Of a stretch of 64,000 bases of DNA, positions 1 to 11,345 are shown in pieces. The DNA comes from Panorpa germanica (taxonomy: Eukaryota > Arthropoda > Insecta > Mecoptera > Panorpidae). The DNA lies in NCBI GenBank assembly GCA_963678705.1, contig OY783215.1, positions 12,257,740-12,321,739 of the forward strand, read 5' to 3'. The translations under genes and the position numbers were made by a program. Each line of letters begins with the position of its first letter. The first letter of the stretch is position 1. Under the pieces are notes generated by a model that was not told the DNA's origin, searched no databases, and saw nothing but the letters and a program-made list of their open reading frames with translations.

Positions 1-378
1 TATAGTGAGTTTTATGTAAATAATAATAATGAGTCGTTAAATCAATAGTTAACAAGTTTTAAATACCTGTTAGCTTGTTAATATCAGATTCATTTGAATA
101 TCGAAGAACACCATTTCATTTTCAGAGTTCGAAGCTAATAGATCAGGTATGCTTGGAAAATGGACTTGCAATGCAGATTCACAGCACTACTTTACTACAA
201 GATAATTCAAGAGTAACATTACGTTACATTTGTTTTGCGCGATCAGGTTGTTAACTAACAAAATCAATTCAATCAAGTTCATTTTACTTTTAGTAACCAT
301 CTTAAGAAACTTTCTATTTTTTAATAATCATCGAGTAAACATAATACAATAATATTACCTTACATTTATTAGTAAAGG

Positions 379-412
379 GTCTTTCAACAAGAGCGGTCAT
401 TTTAAATCAATA
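379..412 (+). repeat. 34-bp repeat, left copy of an inverted pair
   Basis: This stretch is found again as an essentially exact reverse complement at 5702-5735. Both copies read inward and are preceded by a short TA-containing flank and a GRGTCTTTC end. A weaker reverse-complement match (about 528-550, sharing TTAAAATGAC) lies only 150 bp away, so this may be the left end of a roughly 180-bp MITE. The superfamily is not determined. Confidence 0.5.
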
Positions 413-2541
413 TAAAAACGTAATATTTCCATGAAAACAGGTGATATTTTTATTTTAATCTAAAGTACAAACTCTGAGGTTAGTAATGAAACACAATATC
501 CGCCAAATATTACCGAAATATTGAATTTTTTCTATTTATTTAAAATGACTGCCATTTATGAATTGAAAATAAAATTTGAATATGAAATTTTATGAATATG
601 CAAATGCGCAATAGAAATAATTGCACAAATAGGTTACAAAACGTTGTATATCAGGTTGTATATTAAAATCATTTATGTAACAAGTAACTTTTGGTAACAG
701 TATCTTCAAAGCCCTTAAAATGTAATCGCTCGGGGCCCCCTTCGCTGTAATAAAGTGGATGCAGTATCTTTACATGTTACATGAATGAGCAAATTTAACT
801 TTATGTGTTGCATTTACTTTCTCAATATAAAAACATAAAGAAAAAAAAGAAGGTCATTAAACATGTTTAGTCGGAGTATTTTAAACCTCATTATTCAAGT
901 TTACACTGAATCAATAGAGTCATAACCTTGGGGAATGACGCTTTAAAAAACTGACAGCTTGATAGTGGTTTCACATTTTTATTTGTCTCGTATCATACGC
1001 CGTATTACCATCTGTGAACAACAATATTAAAAATTAATAACAAATATTTACAGTTATATTTAATTATATTATTGGCAGCATTGCTTTGAATTAAATTAAC
1101 ATTGGTTTAAGTTTCGTATTGTTGCAGCCCTGAACGTATGATATACGGTGAGAATGTTCCACAGGTGTTTTGTGCTGTTTGTGCCAGACAGATTTTATTT
1201 GTGCAAAATTTGATTTCAATAATTGGTTATAAAGTTTATGTTTAGTTTGAACTTTAGTGATTTTAGAATGTTGTACCAGTATGTTAATATAGAATATGGC
1301 ATAAAATAGTACACCACTTTTAAATATGCAAATTAGAATTAAATAAGAAGACTGAAATTATCTTTCGTGAATTATCTTTTCCGTTGCTCTTGTAATTCTT
1401 TTTTTTTTAATATTTTTCTTTATGATCATATTTACATATTCATGAATATATAGCTCTGGTCCGTGTATTCCACTCAAAAACACAGTAGTCAGCGTCTAGC
1501 ATCAATGCTCTCATCCACTCTAAACCACAAAATTAATGAAACAATAAAAGAACGACATGTAGCTAATTTTCATTATGAGTATAATACAAATTCCAAACGT
1601 GATAAATTATATTCACAAATGAAGCAATGGCATTAATTCAATTCGATTTAATGAATAAGTAAAAACTAAATCACTTTAGAAATTCCAAATTAAATTTAAA
1701 AACTACGTATTACGTGACAAGCCTCACGAATTAATTAAGCAATACTCAAAAGTCAGGTCCCTGAGGTCTGTCTGTGCCTGTGTGGCAGTAAGTAAGTAGT
1801 AATTTGTTATAATTAAAAACATTTCAATAATTAACCTAACGTAATCAACCAACACATACACATTTTTATATAAGAATGTTCATATATGCTGAGGTTATAT
1901 CAAAATTAAATTATCTACTATAAAATAAATTTGCAATTTGTTGAAATCTTTATTAAGCAGATCTTTAATAACTTTATTAAAACGCAAGTAATTTATTTTA
2001 GGGAATGCTGTTTTTAATATATAGCTATTAATATTTTATAGTTCTAGCTAGCTATATCTTGTTTTTAAGTTGTGCTTAGAAATGTAAAACGGAATTGCGT
2101 TTAACTGTAACTTCGTTTTTATGCGATAATCTTGTTATCGTTCATTGAATGATACACGTTTAATTATTTGAGAGAGGATGATGAGGAAAATGAGGGCTGT
2201 GTACGGGGGGATACGGGAGAACTCAGTTATAATCGTTCAAAGCGTGAATCCCTTTTTTGTCACAATAAAATTTGTGATTTCGTATAATAGTCATTTCTAA
2301 AGATAATTGGATATCCAAAGCCTGTAATATAATTTTATTGATATGAAGATCTTATATTGTAACTAGATACAGATTCAGATACAAAGATAACATGATAAAA
2401 ATGTTTAAAAGTATCTGAATGCATCACACTTTGGGACGGGACTTCATTTGTACCACCACGACAGCTTCATTTGTAGGATATGTAAGCCAGACGTATTCTG
2501 CATCTCAATTCTGTCCACATAACGTCATGTAAGCTGCGAAA
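413..2541. other. AT-rich non-coding DNA
   Basis: No ORF of note and no recognisable exon. Apart from the possible right end of a small MITE near 528-550, I see only unique-looking AT-rich sequence. Confidence 0.5.
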
Positions 2542-2699
2542 ATGTCAAGTGATGAAGAAGATGTGATTATAGCATACGCTTTTATTTAAAGACGACGAAT
2601 CAGACGTTGAATATTGACTTACATTAACCGCAGATTGTTTGTTGCTGCAAGAGAGTTATCAGAGGATGATTCAGTATTTCAATCAGTATACCGAATGAC
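2542..2699 (+). pseudogene. PIF/Harbinger nuclease (HARBI1-like) N-terminal remnant
   Basis: An ATG opens a conceptual protein beginning MSSDEEDVIIAYAFI, followed after an in-frame stop by RRRIRR and then, after another stop, ILTYINRRLF...REL...VFQSVYRMT. The order acidic start, Arg-rich run, (H)PINRR, REL and F-x-x-(F/Y)RM matches the N-terminus of animal Harbinger nucleases (ALP1/HARBI1 family). That family cuts DNA during transposition with a downstream DDE domain. No DDE domain is readable afterwards, and at least two stops interrupt the frame, so this is a dead 5' fragment. The assignment rests on motif order read by eye. Confidence 0.5.
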
Positions 2700-3962
2700 T
2701 ATTCTTCAATAATATGAACAAAATTATCAGTGCGCCTAAGGCTTGGATCTAGACTGCAGACCAGTGCGATATTTTCTAAGTTTGGTTGTAATCAAATAGA
2801 ACTGATTATGTTCTTACAGATCCATAAATTTATTACGCAGTGGTCTAGCCCACATATCTGAGGTAGGATGTCGTCGGTGATAAAACTGATCATATGAAAT
2901 AGGCAGTTGTAAAAAAAATCTTCGTCCTTTGGTTTAAGATGCTCTCCTATGCACATTTACAACATTGTTTTACACGCAGTGAAATTTTAATCGGTTCGAG
3001 GAGCATTCAAAAGATGCGGTTGCATCGAGCACCAAAATACCACTATTCTAAGGTAGAAACAGGATGATAAACCATCATCTCGCATCTACTATCAATTTCT
3101 CCCGGTTCGGCCCTGAGTTTTAAGTGTATTCCATGTCATTCATGGTACACTATCATATAGTATCTCGTATTTTGACCATTTAATTATCAGTGAACATATC
3201 TGATAACGCAAGACCTTGCCGTTATGCTTATTTTCCAGAATATTTACATAACATGGTTTATCACATTTTTTTCTGTAACATGAATTGATATCATATCCAT
3301 ATCGCAATATTGGAGACGGTATACGTGCCATTTTGCGCGGCGTCAAACATTCTGCAGCAAATTTCTTATCGGGTGTTATTGCATATTAAGTAAAGAACAG
3401 CTACTTGAACTTACGCTACGAATAAATTATCCATAAAAATATGTTTATATTTAAATGTTTAAATAATTATTTCGTAATTGTTTATGATAGCTTTACTTGT
3501 TGATTCTCTTGCAACATTTAATTTTTTTATAATTGTTTTATCTGAATAGATAGTGTACTAAGTTTATTATACTTCAAGAGAATTAATTGAGTAGATTATG
3601 TCTCGCTGTACCTGTTTACTTGTTATTAGATAACATCCCGTTACAAATTGATAAGACGTTCTATGATATGAATCATTGTTTGTTTAGAAATAACGTTTAT
3701 ATTTAGTTTGAGTGACAGAAGCGCCTAAATTAGTATTTCTTGGTAAGATATGATGCATATCTAAGACAATTATACAATAAACTGTTCCAATACTGGAACT
3801 AAGCGTTCCCCGTGTCCAGCAGTCACGTGTAAGAACGTATCTGCTGGTCCAAATCACTGTATCAGTGTTCTGGGAATAGGCACCTCAGTTCTCTTGCATG
3901 ATGCCATGGGTCAGGTCTGAGTTGAAGTCACAGCGATGCACTGAGAGTATTCATAGCGGCAT
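2700..3962. other. non-coding DNA, possibly continuing a decayed transposon
   Basis: Somewhat less AT-rich than its surroundings up to about 3350. A 68-codon minus-strand ORF (3140-3346) contains several Cys residues but matches no family I recognise. The segment may be the decayed body of the Harbinger element to its left. The DDE triad could not be located. Confidence 0.35.
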
Positions 3963-4045
3963 ATTAGTATGTGTTTGGGTTCAGTTCCTAAATCAGCGCT
4001 ATATTTTTTGAGTTTTATTGTTATCAAGTTCAATTGCTTATGTGT
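3963..4045 (+). repeat. SINE remnant, family 1
   Basis: Contains a B-box-like GGGTTCAGTTCC followed by CAGCGCTATATTTT and GTTATCAAG. The same order occurs in other family 1 copies here (4548, 24045, 49030). Strongly diverged, and only the tRNA-like 3' half and the start of the body are visible. Confidence 0.35.
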
Positions 4046-4547
4046 CAGGAGGAGACAAGACTGTATACGAGTATACAGTTCAGAGCGCTATAGCCTCAAT
4101 CTTACCCCCACCAAAAAGTTGCAACAGCTGAGATGTTACAATCTATTAAATAAGTCGTAGTCCTTGCTTCAATTATGATTTACATATAAGATTAGGTTTT
4201 TTTTTTCAATAATACGATATATTTTTGATATTTACATTTAGGTTTATTGCCTCGCCGCGCCACGCAAGCCTTCTGGCATTTATAAGTAGCGTATCGTATA
4301 TCTCAATAACCGTATTAAATGACATAACAAGAATATAAATAAATAATTAAATCGTATGATTAATTCAGAGCAAATTACATAATATTTACAATTATCGAAT
4401 AACGCAGTGATCCCCAAACTGCGACCTGCCGATTAGTTTTAACTACATTTTACTGCGACATATGTATTACTATTTTTGTAAATAATTTAACGCAAATATT
4501 TTATATTGAATATATTTAACAGAATATGAAAATGACATTCTTGTTGA

Positions 4548-4745
4548 TAGCACAGTGGCCTTGATGCCAAGCGTCTCTGACTTCGGGTACTACCCCGGAC
4601 TAGACTTATATTTTCTGGGTTTGGTTGTTATCAAAGTTAAAATCGCATAATCATAAAAAACTTATTAGGTGGTCAGTGATCATTTAATTCAGCACACAAA
4701 TATGAGGCCACGACACCATAAATATTATCAACATAGTAGGTTGTC
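4548..4745 (+). repeat. tRNA-derived SINE copy, family 1
   Basis: The tRNA-like head starts at CAGTGGCCTTGATGCC (A-box region) and has a degraded B box near 4585. The body has TATATTTTCTGGGTTTGG and GTTATCAA, then GGTGGTCAGTGATC and ATGAGGCCACGACACCA. These blocks recur in the same order at 24045, 29430 and 49030. SINEs are Pol III transcribed and non-coding. Confidence 0.5.
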
Positions 4746-6091
4746 GGTCATAATAGGTTGACATTAGCTAACCTCCAAAATTTCAACGGTTAAGCGAAAA
4801 CCGATTCTATTTATATCAAACTTTCGTTTTCAATCTTTGGTGTTTTTGCACTAGACGATTTTATCTCTCTCGAACGAGTATATTTCTTTAATCACAATTA
4901 TTTGTCAGTGTCAAACTCTACAAAATGTTTTTTTGTACAGTTTTAGCATTCAACTAAATCTAAAACGCAGATAGTCAAGTTCTAATCCTACTTCTTTGTG
5001 TTAGATATGCGGATTATATTACATTTATTATTATTTTAATCTTATAACACAATACAACTTTTTTGGATGCATTTTTTTGTCAATTTCACGACTAATCCTT
5101 CAAATAAAAACTCAAGGTTAAAATCAACAATTTTGAACGGTTTTGAATTTTGATTACCATCAAAACAATACAACTAATGTTCTTTAAACGAAAATTTGAA
5201 AGTAAAATTAAAATAAATTTGCTATGCTTAAATAAACTATTAGGTATTGCGTTGCGATACGTTGTGACTTCGAAATATATTATTTAATTATTCAATACAT
5301 AAATAAATATTGTATTTATTTAGTAAATTAATGTTGCCTGATGTTAATTCAATGTTTCTTTGCCGCATGATTTGCATGTATAAGTACGTAAGTTAAGACT
5401 TGTTTTTGCGCTAGCTGGTAATACTCGTACTAACACGTGCTAGGTTTGTACTTGGCAGTAATTTATATTTAAGACAATGCTGATATTATAATCATCACTA
5501 GGGTTGGGCAAAGAAATCAGCATTGGTAATTGAATTTTTATTAAAATCAGCATTACATCTGTTAAATTCAATACATCTCACGACAATTCATGTTGTAAAT
5601 GTGAATATCTCGTAAGGTTAAATTAATATGTAGAAAAGCATCTTGTCTGCTTCAGTCTGACACAATAATTTGAACGTTTACATTAGTCGTGGACATTTTT
5701 CTATTGATTTAAAATGACCGCTCTTGTTGAAAGACTCTATATGCGAGTAAAAATAAATAGCAAGTGTAAATACTTTTAGTCTCATTACCATAATTAAAGA
5801 GATCGTTAACTAATCAAAGAAGTTTTACATATATTATTAATATAAGCCAATCATGATCTCCATGATCTTATGTTATTTTGATCGTACATCTAACATGTAA
5901 TTACCATCAAAATGATTATTAACAGTTGGCTAATTAAAACGTAATAACATATTAATTCAGACCACACATCCAGCAGAAACTAATAACGGATGTATCGTAT
6001 CATATCATATCACAGCGCGCCATCTGTTTCTGTTCAGTAATGTTCAATTCATTTGAAATCGTAATTTAGATCTGTCATGTCGTAGAACATG
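4746..6091. other. AT-rich non-coding DNA
   Basis: No exon or ORF that I can support. The right copy of the 34-bp inverted repeat lies at 5702-5735. Confidence 0.5.
5702..5735 (-). repeat. 34-bp repeat, right copy of an inverted pair
   Basis: Reverse complement of 379-412, essentially exact over 34 bases. The 5.3 kb between the copies contains unrelated material, including a Harbinger remnant. The two are therefore either two separate MITE ends or the ends of one long decayed element. Confidence 0.5.
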
Positions 6092-6738
6092 CAGTGGCGG
6101 ATTTTGATTTATCCAAAGGCGGTGGAGACTGTCACCTGAGGCTGTATTAGACAAGGACCTGTGTACGACATTTAGAATGTATGCTATTCAATAAGTGTAA
6201 TCTAATCTCTATAAAACATAATTATTTTTATTTTTACATTTGTATATTAAGGTGAAACATTACTTCATGGTTATATAATTAGATATAGTTGGCAACAATG
6301 TACTAAACTAATACTACTTATTGGCGAAATTTGCTTTTTAAATTTAATTTTACGTTGTTTTTGTCCCAATCTATTCATTTCTATGTACAAATTTTAGAAG
6401 TACATTTTGTAGCGTACTGAAATTAAAAAATCTCAAATTTATCATTAGTGGTATTTCAGGCTGTAGCACGGTAATCATGCGTTCCTGCCAGAACCGAAAA
6501 ATCTGTATTTATCACCACTATATTTATGATCACACCTTTTGGATCCACCCACCAGTGTAGGAAGACTCATAAGGTTCGTAATGTCATCTTCAATCTAAAA
6601 TTGGACCAAGAAAAAATAAAACTTCAAAAACAAGATCAAATTATTTATTATTATTATGTGACGTAATTAATACATAGGAGAAGCTTGATTATTTAAAGGG
6701 CCGGTAAATTTTTCCGCCAAATGCTAATTCCGTCACTG
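6092..6738. mobile_element. Non-autonomous hAT-type element
   Basis: The ends are CAGTGGCGGATTTTG and, read inward from the right, CAGTGACGGAATTAG. CAGTG-type ends are typical of hAT elements. The flanks AGAACATG (6084-6091) and AGAACAAA (6739-6746) agree at six of eight positions, as expected for an aged 8-bp target duplication. The 647-bp interior has no transposase reading frame, so it would depend on a transposase made elsewhere. Confidence 0.65.
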
Positions 6739-6746
6739 AGAACAAA

Positions 6747-7557
6747 GCACTTGTAACTTGTAACCTATATACGCAATTAAATAATAAATTAAGAGCATAG
6801 TGCAGTTACAATATAAAATATTCTCGTACCTGTACTTGTATTATTTGTGTAACAACTAAAAACAAGAGAACACACACAACAACCAGTCTGCGTTAATTTA
6901 TGTACCATGTAAATGCACTTAAATTTAAACTCTTGAGAGATCTTGATGGCAGGCAACTTCAGCATTTGTTTTTGCTGATGTAAACACCACTGATCTTGGT
7001 AATGTTAAAGAAACAGCTAAAGAAATTCTTAACTAAATAAATAAAGAGTACTTAACGAAAATAATTTATCTTGTATGAGTGACTAAACTGACTCACTAGA
7101 GCCAGTGAAATATATGTGATACTTTGCATATACGTAATCTTATAAAGAACTTATTGTAAAGAAATATTGTTTAGTTATCAGGATGTTAAATAATACATAT
7201 TTTTCACTCACTTGTTACTCTCTGGTTTCATACGATCAACTATATAGGACTACACTTAATGGCTACCAACAATATACTCCTACCTCTGTGTATACTCGTA
7301 CTGATATATTTGAAATATAAATATTTAAGGCGCCAATATTTAAAATGAAGTAATGGCTAACATTATTAATTGTTAAAAATTAAATCAAATTTTCATTTTC
7401 TCTGTCTTTCTGGTTCTTTACTTTAGATTGATTGGAAATTAACTAAAAAATTATGTCTTGACATCAGGGCACATAATTAGGGATTTGTTATGCAAGGGTT
7501 AAATGGTACTATTACACAAAAAAAACATTTGATTCATTAATAGTATAGCACATCCTA
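6747..7557. other. AT-rich non-coding DNA
   Basis: Nothing recognisable before the Helitron start at 7558. Confidence 0.5.
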
Positions 7558-8384
7558 TCCTATATTATAATGTTCCAACTGTTTGTTTATATTCTTATAT
7601 GTTTATATTCTTATATTCTTATATTCTTATATTCTTATATGTTTGGTACTGAATTTTGTATGGCAGAGCGAAAACGGCTCCAGGGAAGTTTTTAAAAATT
7701 TCCTATTTCGTAGAGATAAAAATTCTAAGACTTTTGGCGTCCCCGGATTTTTCCCTGAATTTCCTGGAAACCCGTAATTTTGGAAAAACTGGAAAAAAAG
7801 TGATCCCTTTTTTGCTGTATTACTTTCAAGTCGTAAAAGATAGAAAGTTGAAATTTTGCATGTGTATTAAGCTATTTAATGCTGACATTTCTCAAAAATT
7901 AGAATTTCAAAAATAGAAAAAGGGGGGGTTGAAGAAATTCGGGGGCCCGGTAGGGAACTTTGAAGAAAGTTCATATTCTGGATTGTAAAATAATTAAGTA
8001 TATTATTAATAAAAAAAAATTCAAAATTTCAAAATTTTGTTTGGTGGCACGGGGGCAGTATTTTCCAAGAGTAAAAATTGTGCTAGAAAGTTGAAATTTT
8101 GTATATAGGCTAACCTTGGTAACTTATTTACGAATCGAAAAAAAAAATCCCAAATTTTGAAAAAAAGTTGGTCAAATAACGCATAAATTGAAAATATTTT
8201 TTATTTTGAAAAAAAAAAAATATTTTTTTAGTCAATTTATATGTGTGTATATGTGCGCGAGTTTATTTATTATTTCAATTTAAAAATAGAACAGTTAAAT
8301 ATGAAATTTAATTACGAATTATTTTATTGGATTTAAATGATACACGCCAAAAAGACGTCGCATTGCGACGGGGGTAAACTCAAG
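7558..8384 (+). mobile_element. Non-autonomous Helitron, unit A of a tandem pair
   Basis: Begins TCCTATATTATAATG after an A. An AT-rich octamer array (TTATATTC/TTATATGT type, about 7586-7645) comes next, then a block containing AAACGGCTCC. The interior carries TAGAAAGTTGAAATTTTG twice, at 7841 and 8084. The 3' side has the hairpin CGTCGC-ATT-GCGACG (8356-8370), then GGGGTAAA and an altered terminus CTCAAG in place of the AGCTAG seen at 9174. There is no Rep/helicase gene. Helitrons move by rolling-circle replication, and the hairpin plus CTRR end is their terminator. Confidence 0.75.
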
Positions 8385-9174
8385 TATATTATAATGTCCC
8401 AGGTGTATATTTATAAATATGTTTATGTGTTTATATGTTTGGTTCGAATTTTGTATGGCATCTCGAAAACGGCTCCAGGGAAGTTTTTAAAAATTTCCTA
8501 TTTCGTAGAGAAAAAAATTCTAAGACATTTGGCGTCCCCGGATTTTCCCCTGAATTTCCTGGAAACCCGTAATTTTGGAAAAACTGGAAAAAAAGTGATC
8601 CCTTTTTTGCTGTATTACTTTTAATTCGTATAAGATAGAAAGTTGAAATTTTGCATGTGTATTAAAGTATTCAATACTGACATTTCTCAAAAATTAGAAA
8701 TTCAAAAATTGAAAAAGGGGGGGTTAAAGAAATTCGGGGGCCCGGTAGGGAACTTTGGAGAAAATTCATTTTCTGGATTCTAGAATAATTAAGTATATTA
8801 TTTATAAAAAAAAATTCAAAATTTAAAAATTTTATTGGGGGGCACGGGGGCAGTATTTGCCGAGAGTAAAAATTGTGCTAGAAAGTTGAAATTTTGTATA
8901 TAGGCTAACCTTGGCAACTTATTTACGAATCGAAAAAAAAATCCCAAATTTTGAAAAAAAGTTGTTCAAATATCGCATAAATTCAAAATATTTTTTATTT
9001 TGATATAAAAAATGTATTTTCTTAGTCAGTTTGTATGAAAAATTAATTGTTATTAAATGTTAAATCAATATAAGACGAGTTTATTTATTATTTCAATTTA
9101 AAAATTAAATTTTGACTTAAAATTCAAGCCACTCACAAAAAACAAACGTCGCTTGCGACGAGGGTAAAAGCTAG
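8385..9174 (+). mobile_element. Non-autonomous Helitron, unit B of a tandem pair
   Basis: Starts TATATTATAATGTCCC directly after unit A, without the usual TCC. It repeats the same body, with the 243-bp-spaced motif at 8636 and 8879. It ends with the hairpin CGTCG-CTTG-CGACG, then AGGGTAAAAGCTAG at 9174, followed by T. The whole 7558-9174 pair sits between A and T, which is the Helitron target preference. The ORFs seen across it (for example 8337-8624) are read-through of repeat sequence, not genes. Confidence 0.75.
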
Positions 9175-9711
9175 TATTTTATATACTGTTGGTAATTTTA
9201 AATCCCGCCCTATCCATGTTGTCGAAAATAACCAGAAAAAAAATCGCATCTAAAACTTAAGCACGTTAATGCTCTTCCGTTGAGCAACCCTGGTCACTTA
9301 CAATTCTTTGATTACTATCGAATACAACATAAACAATTTGTTTAACTAATAATACATAAAGGAGGTCTTGTGTAAATTTTTTAAACTGATTTCTTGAACT
9401 ACAACAATATATACAAAGAATACTAATTTCAAGGTTTCAACAAAAGAAAACAAATCAAATATAATAAATATATTTTATCAAAATTATGTAAATATGATAT
9501 TTATATGCAAATTTTAAGAATTCATTCATGAAATGTAAATGAGCCATGTGTTTCACAGATTGCATACGATATCAAATTAATATAAGGAATCCCAGTTACT
9601 GCTATATTACATTTGGATTTAAATGAATGGTATAAAAATGGTGTGAATCAAATTTAAAACCAGTGCCGGACACAATTAGATAACAACAAATTAAAATTAA
9701 TTAAAGAAAAT
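9175..9711. other. AT-rich non-coding DNA
   Basis: Nothing recognisable. Confidence 0.5.
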
Positions 9712-9945
9712 ACAGAAAAGTGGAAAACCGTTCATCAATGCAACAGACAATTTGAAAAAGCCTGCGAGTGCAGCAACTGTCAGACGCAAATAACAGTCTA
9801 TCATCTCCTAGTAACCAGCCCATGATATCAAGCTCAACGAACCAAACACAACATCATTGGTGAATTAAAGGACATCCTTGTAAGACAAGCATGAAAAAAA
9901 TCCAAAAAGTGATAACTGAAGTCGCCTCAAATTTGGAATAATAAA
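9712..9945 (+). pseudogene. LINE 3' end: CCHC-type C-terminal tail of a reverse transcriptase
   Basis: Translation of the + strand gives CECSNCQTQITVYHLLV, then after a stop YQAQRTKHNIIGELKDILVR, then KIQKVI in another frame. The pattern C-x2-C ... TVxHLLVxxP-x-Y ... R ... L-x-DIL ... resembles the C-terminal zinc knuckle and tail of non-LTR retrotransposon proteins (Jockey/I/CR1-type elements). It is broken by stops and a frameshift. An AT-rich low-complexity tail follows at 9938-9975. LINE copies are commonly 5'-truncated, which explains why only the tail is present. Confidence 0.5.
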
Positions 9946-11235
9946 AAAGAAAGAAAAAAATATATATATATTTTTGTTTTTACAGATTGTACTGATTTTA
10001 TAACGTCTATATCTCCAATATGTAATCAAAGTATCGATGTATCGTTACAAAGTATGTATTAATATCAGCACGAAACAATAAACCTAGATAATCATAGTAT
10101 CATATTATAGGTTAGAAATATCAGAGTGTTAAATAGGCTTTCTTAAATATTGCTTTCTCTTCCACTTGCCAATAACACGTTTATATTTTATTTAAAAAAA
10201 CACAATGTACGAGTATTTATAATTTATGTAGAGAACTTATAAAAAAATATAACAAGAAAGTTTCAACTACGATCTGAACACCTTCGCATCTCACTCTGCT
10301 TCTAATATAACGTTAGCTCTAACAGTTTAAACGACGTTACTTTGTTTTATTACACGTCGTAATAATTTTTTAATTATGATTTGATGAGTATTATTAAACA
10401 AGAACAGTTACGTTGACACCGACTAGCGTGTTCTATCTTGTAAGTTACACCGAGTTCTGTTAGCTACTAATTAAAGTATTCAAAAAAGTAATTATACTAT
10501 TATATATGGAAAATTCATTAACTATTTTTTTTAGGTTATGTAATAAGTATATAGTGAAGTTAGCAGTTGATTATTATTAATTTTATTGTATGGTGTGGTT
10601 TTGATTGTTTATAAAATTGAACACGGTTTTTTTACACGCTTTAATATGGTAATGTTGTTAACTAATTATTTTCTAAAGAAAACATGTGTTGTAGTACTTT
10701 GTTCAGTGAGTATAGTACCGAATTAAGATTGCGGTCGCCTTCCAAAAAAGAAACTGATACAATTTTAAATAAGTAAGGTTAGTTGACTTCTCTGATCAAC
10801 AACAGCTGACTTCACAATGTCGAATTAACTAGATGAACAAGTTTGCAAAATATACGTCAACAACTTCTAAAGTAAATATGATTTTAGTTAATTAAAAGAG
10901 AGAGTAAACCTATTAAACAGGTTTGTTGAAATTGTTATTAATGATCATTAAAAAATAACTACTCATTTACATATTTGAAGAGAATTTAGACACCTGATAA
11001 AAAGGCATTGACATAAATAATCAATATTTGTGTAAATGCCAAAAAAGAAGCTATTAATCTATTCGTCATTTGCATGTCGTTGCCATAGTTACTGTTGTCA
11101 ACACTTTGACAGACAAAAAGTGTCAAATAAAATTTTACAAACAACTTGGCTTTGTTTGAAAATAAATTGTAAATTGAAATCGATTTTTGAAGAACTGGCA
11201 TGCGTTTTTAATTATTATTTGTTGGTTTATTTAGA
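9946..11235. other. AT-rich non-coding DNA
   Basis: A low-complexity A/T tail comes first, then no recognisable feature. Overlapping ORFs on both strands near 11000-11270 have no family resemblance. Confidence 0.5.
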
Positions 11236-11345
11236 GACTGTACAGTGGCTAAGAACGATGATGCATTAGCTCCAAGCATTCTTGGTTTTAGGTTCGATTC
11301 CTCCGTTGCAAACTTTACAGTGCAGTGGTCAACAAGTGGAAGTTG
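11236..11345 (+). repeat. SINE remnant, family 1 (tRNA-like head)
   Basis: CAGTGGCTAAGAACGATG (A-box region) is followed about 40 bases later by the B-box-like TAGGTTCGATTCCTCC. The spacing fits a tRNA-derived Pol III promoter. The body is too diverged to follow. Confidence 0.4.

Noticed and set aside
3140-3346. 68-codon Cys-containing minus-strand ORF
   Set aside because: I considered a transposase fragment because of the neighbouring Harbinger remnant, but the residues do not match any transposase motif I know.
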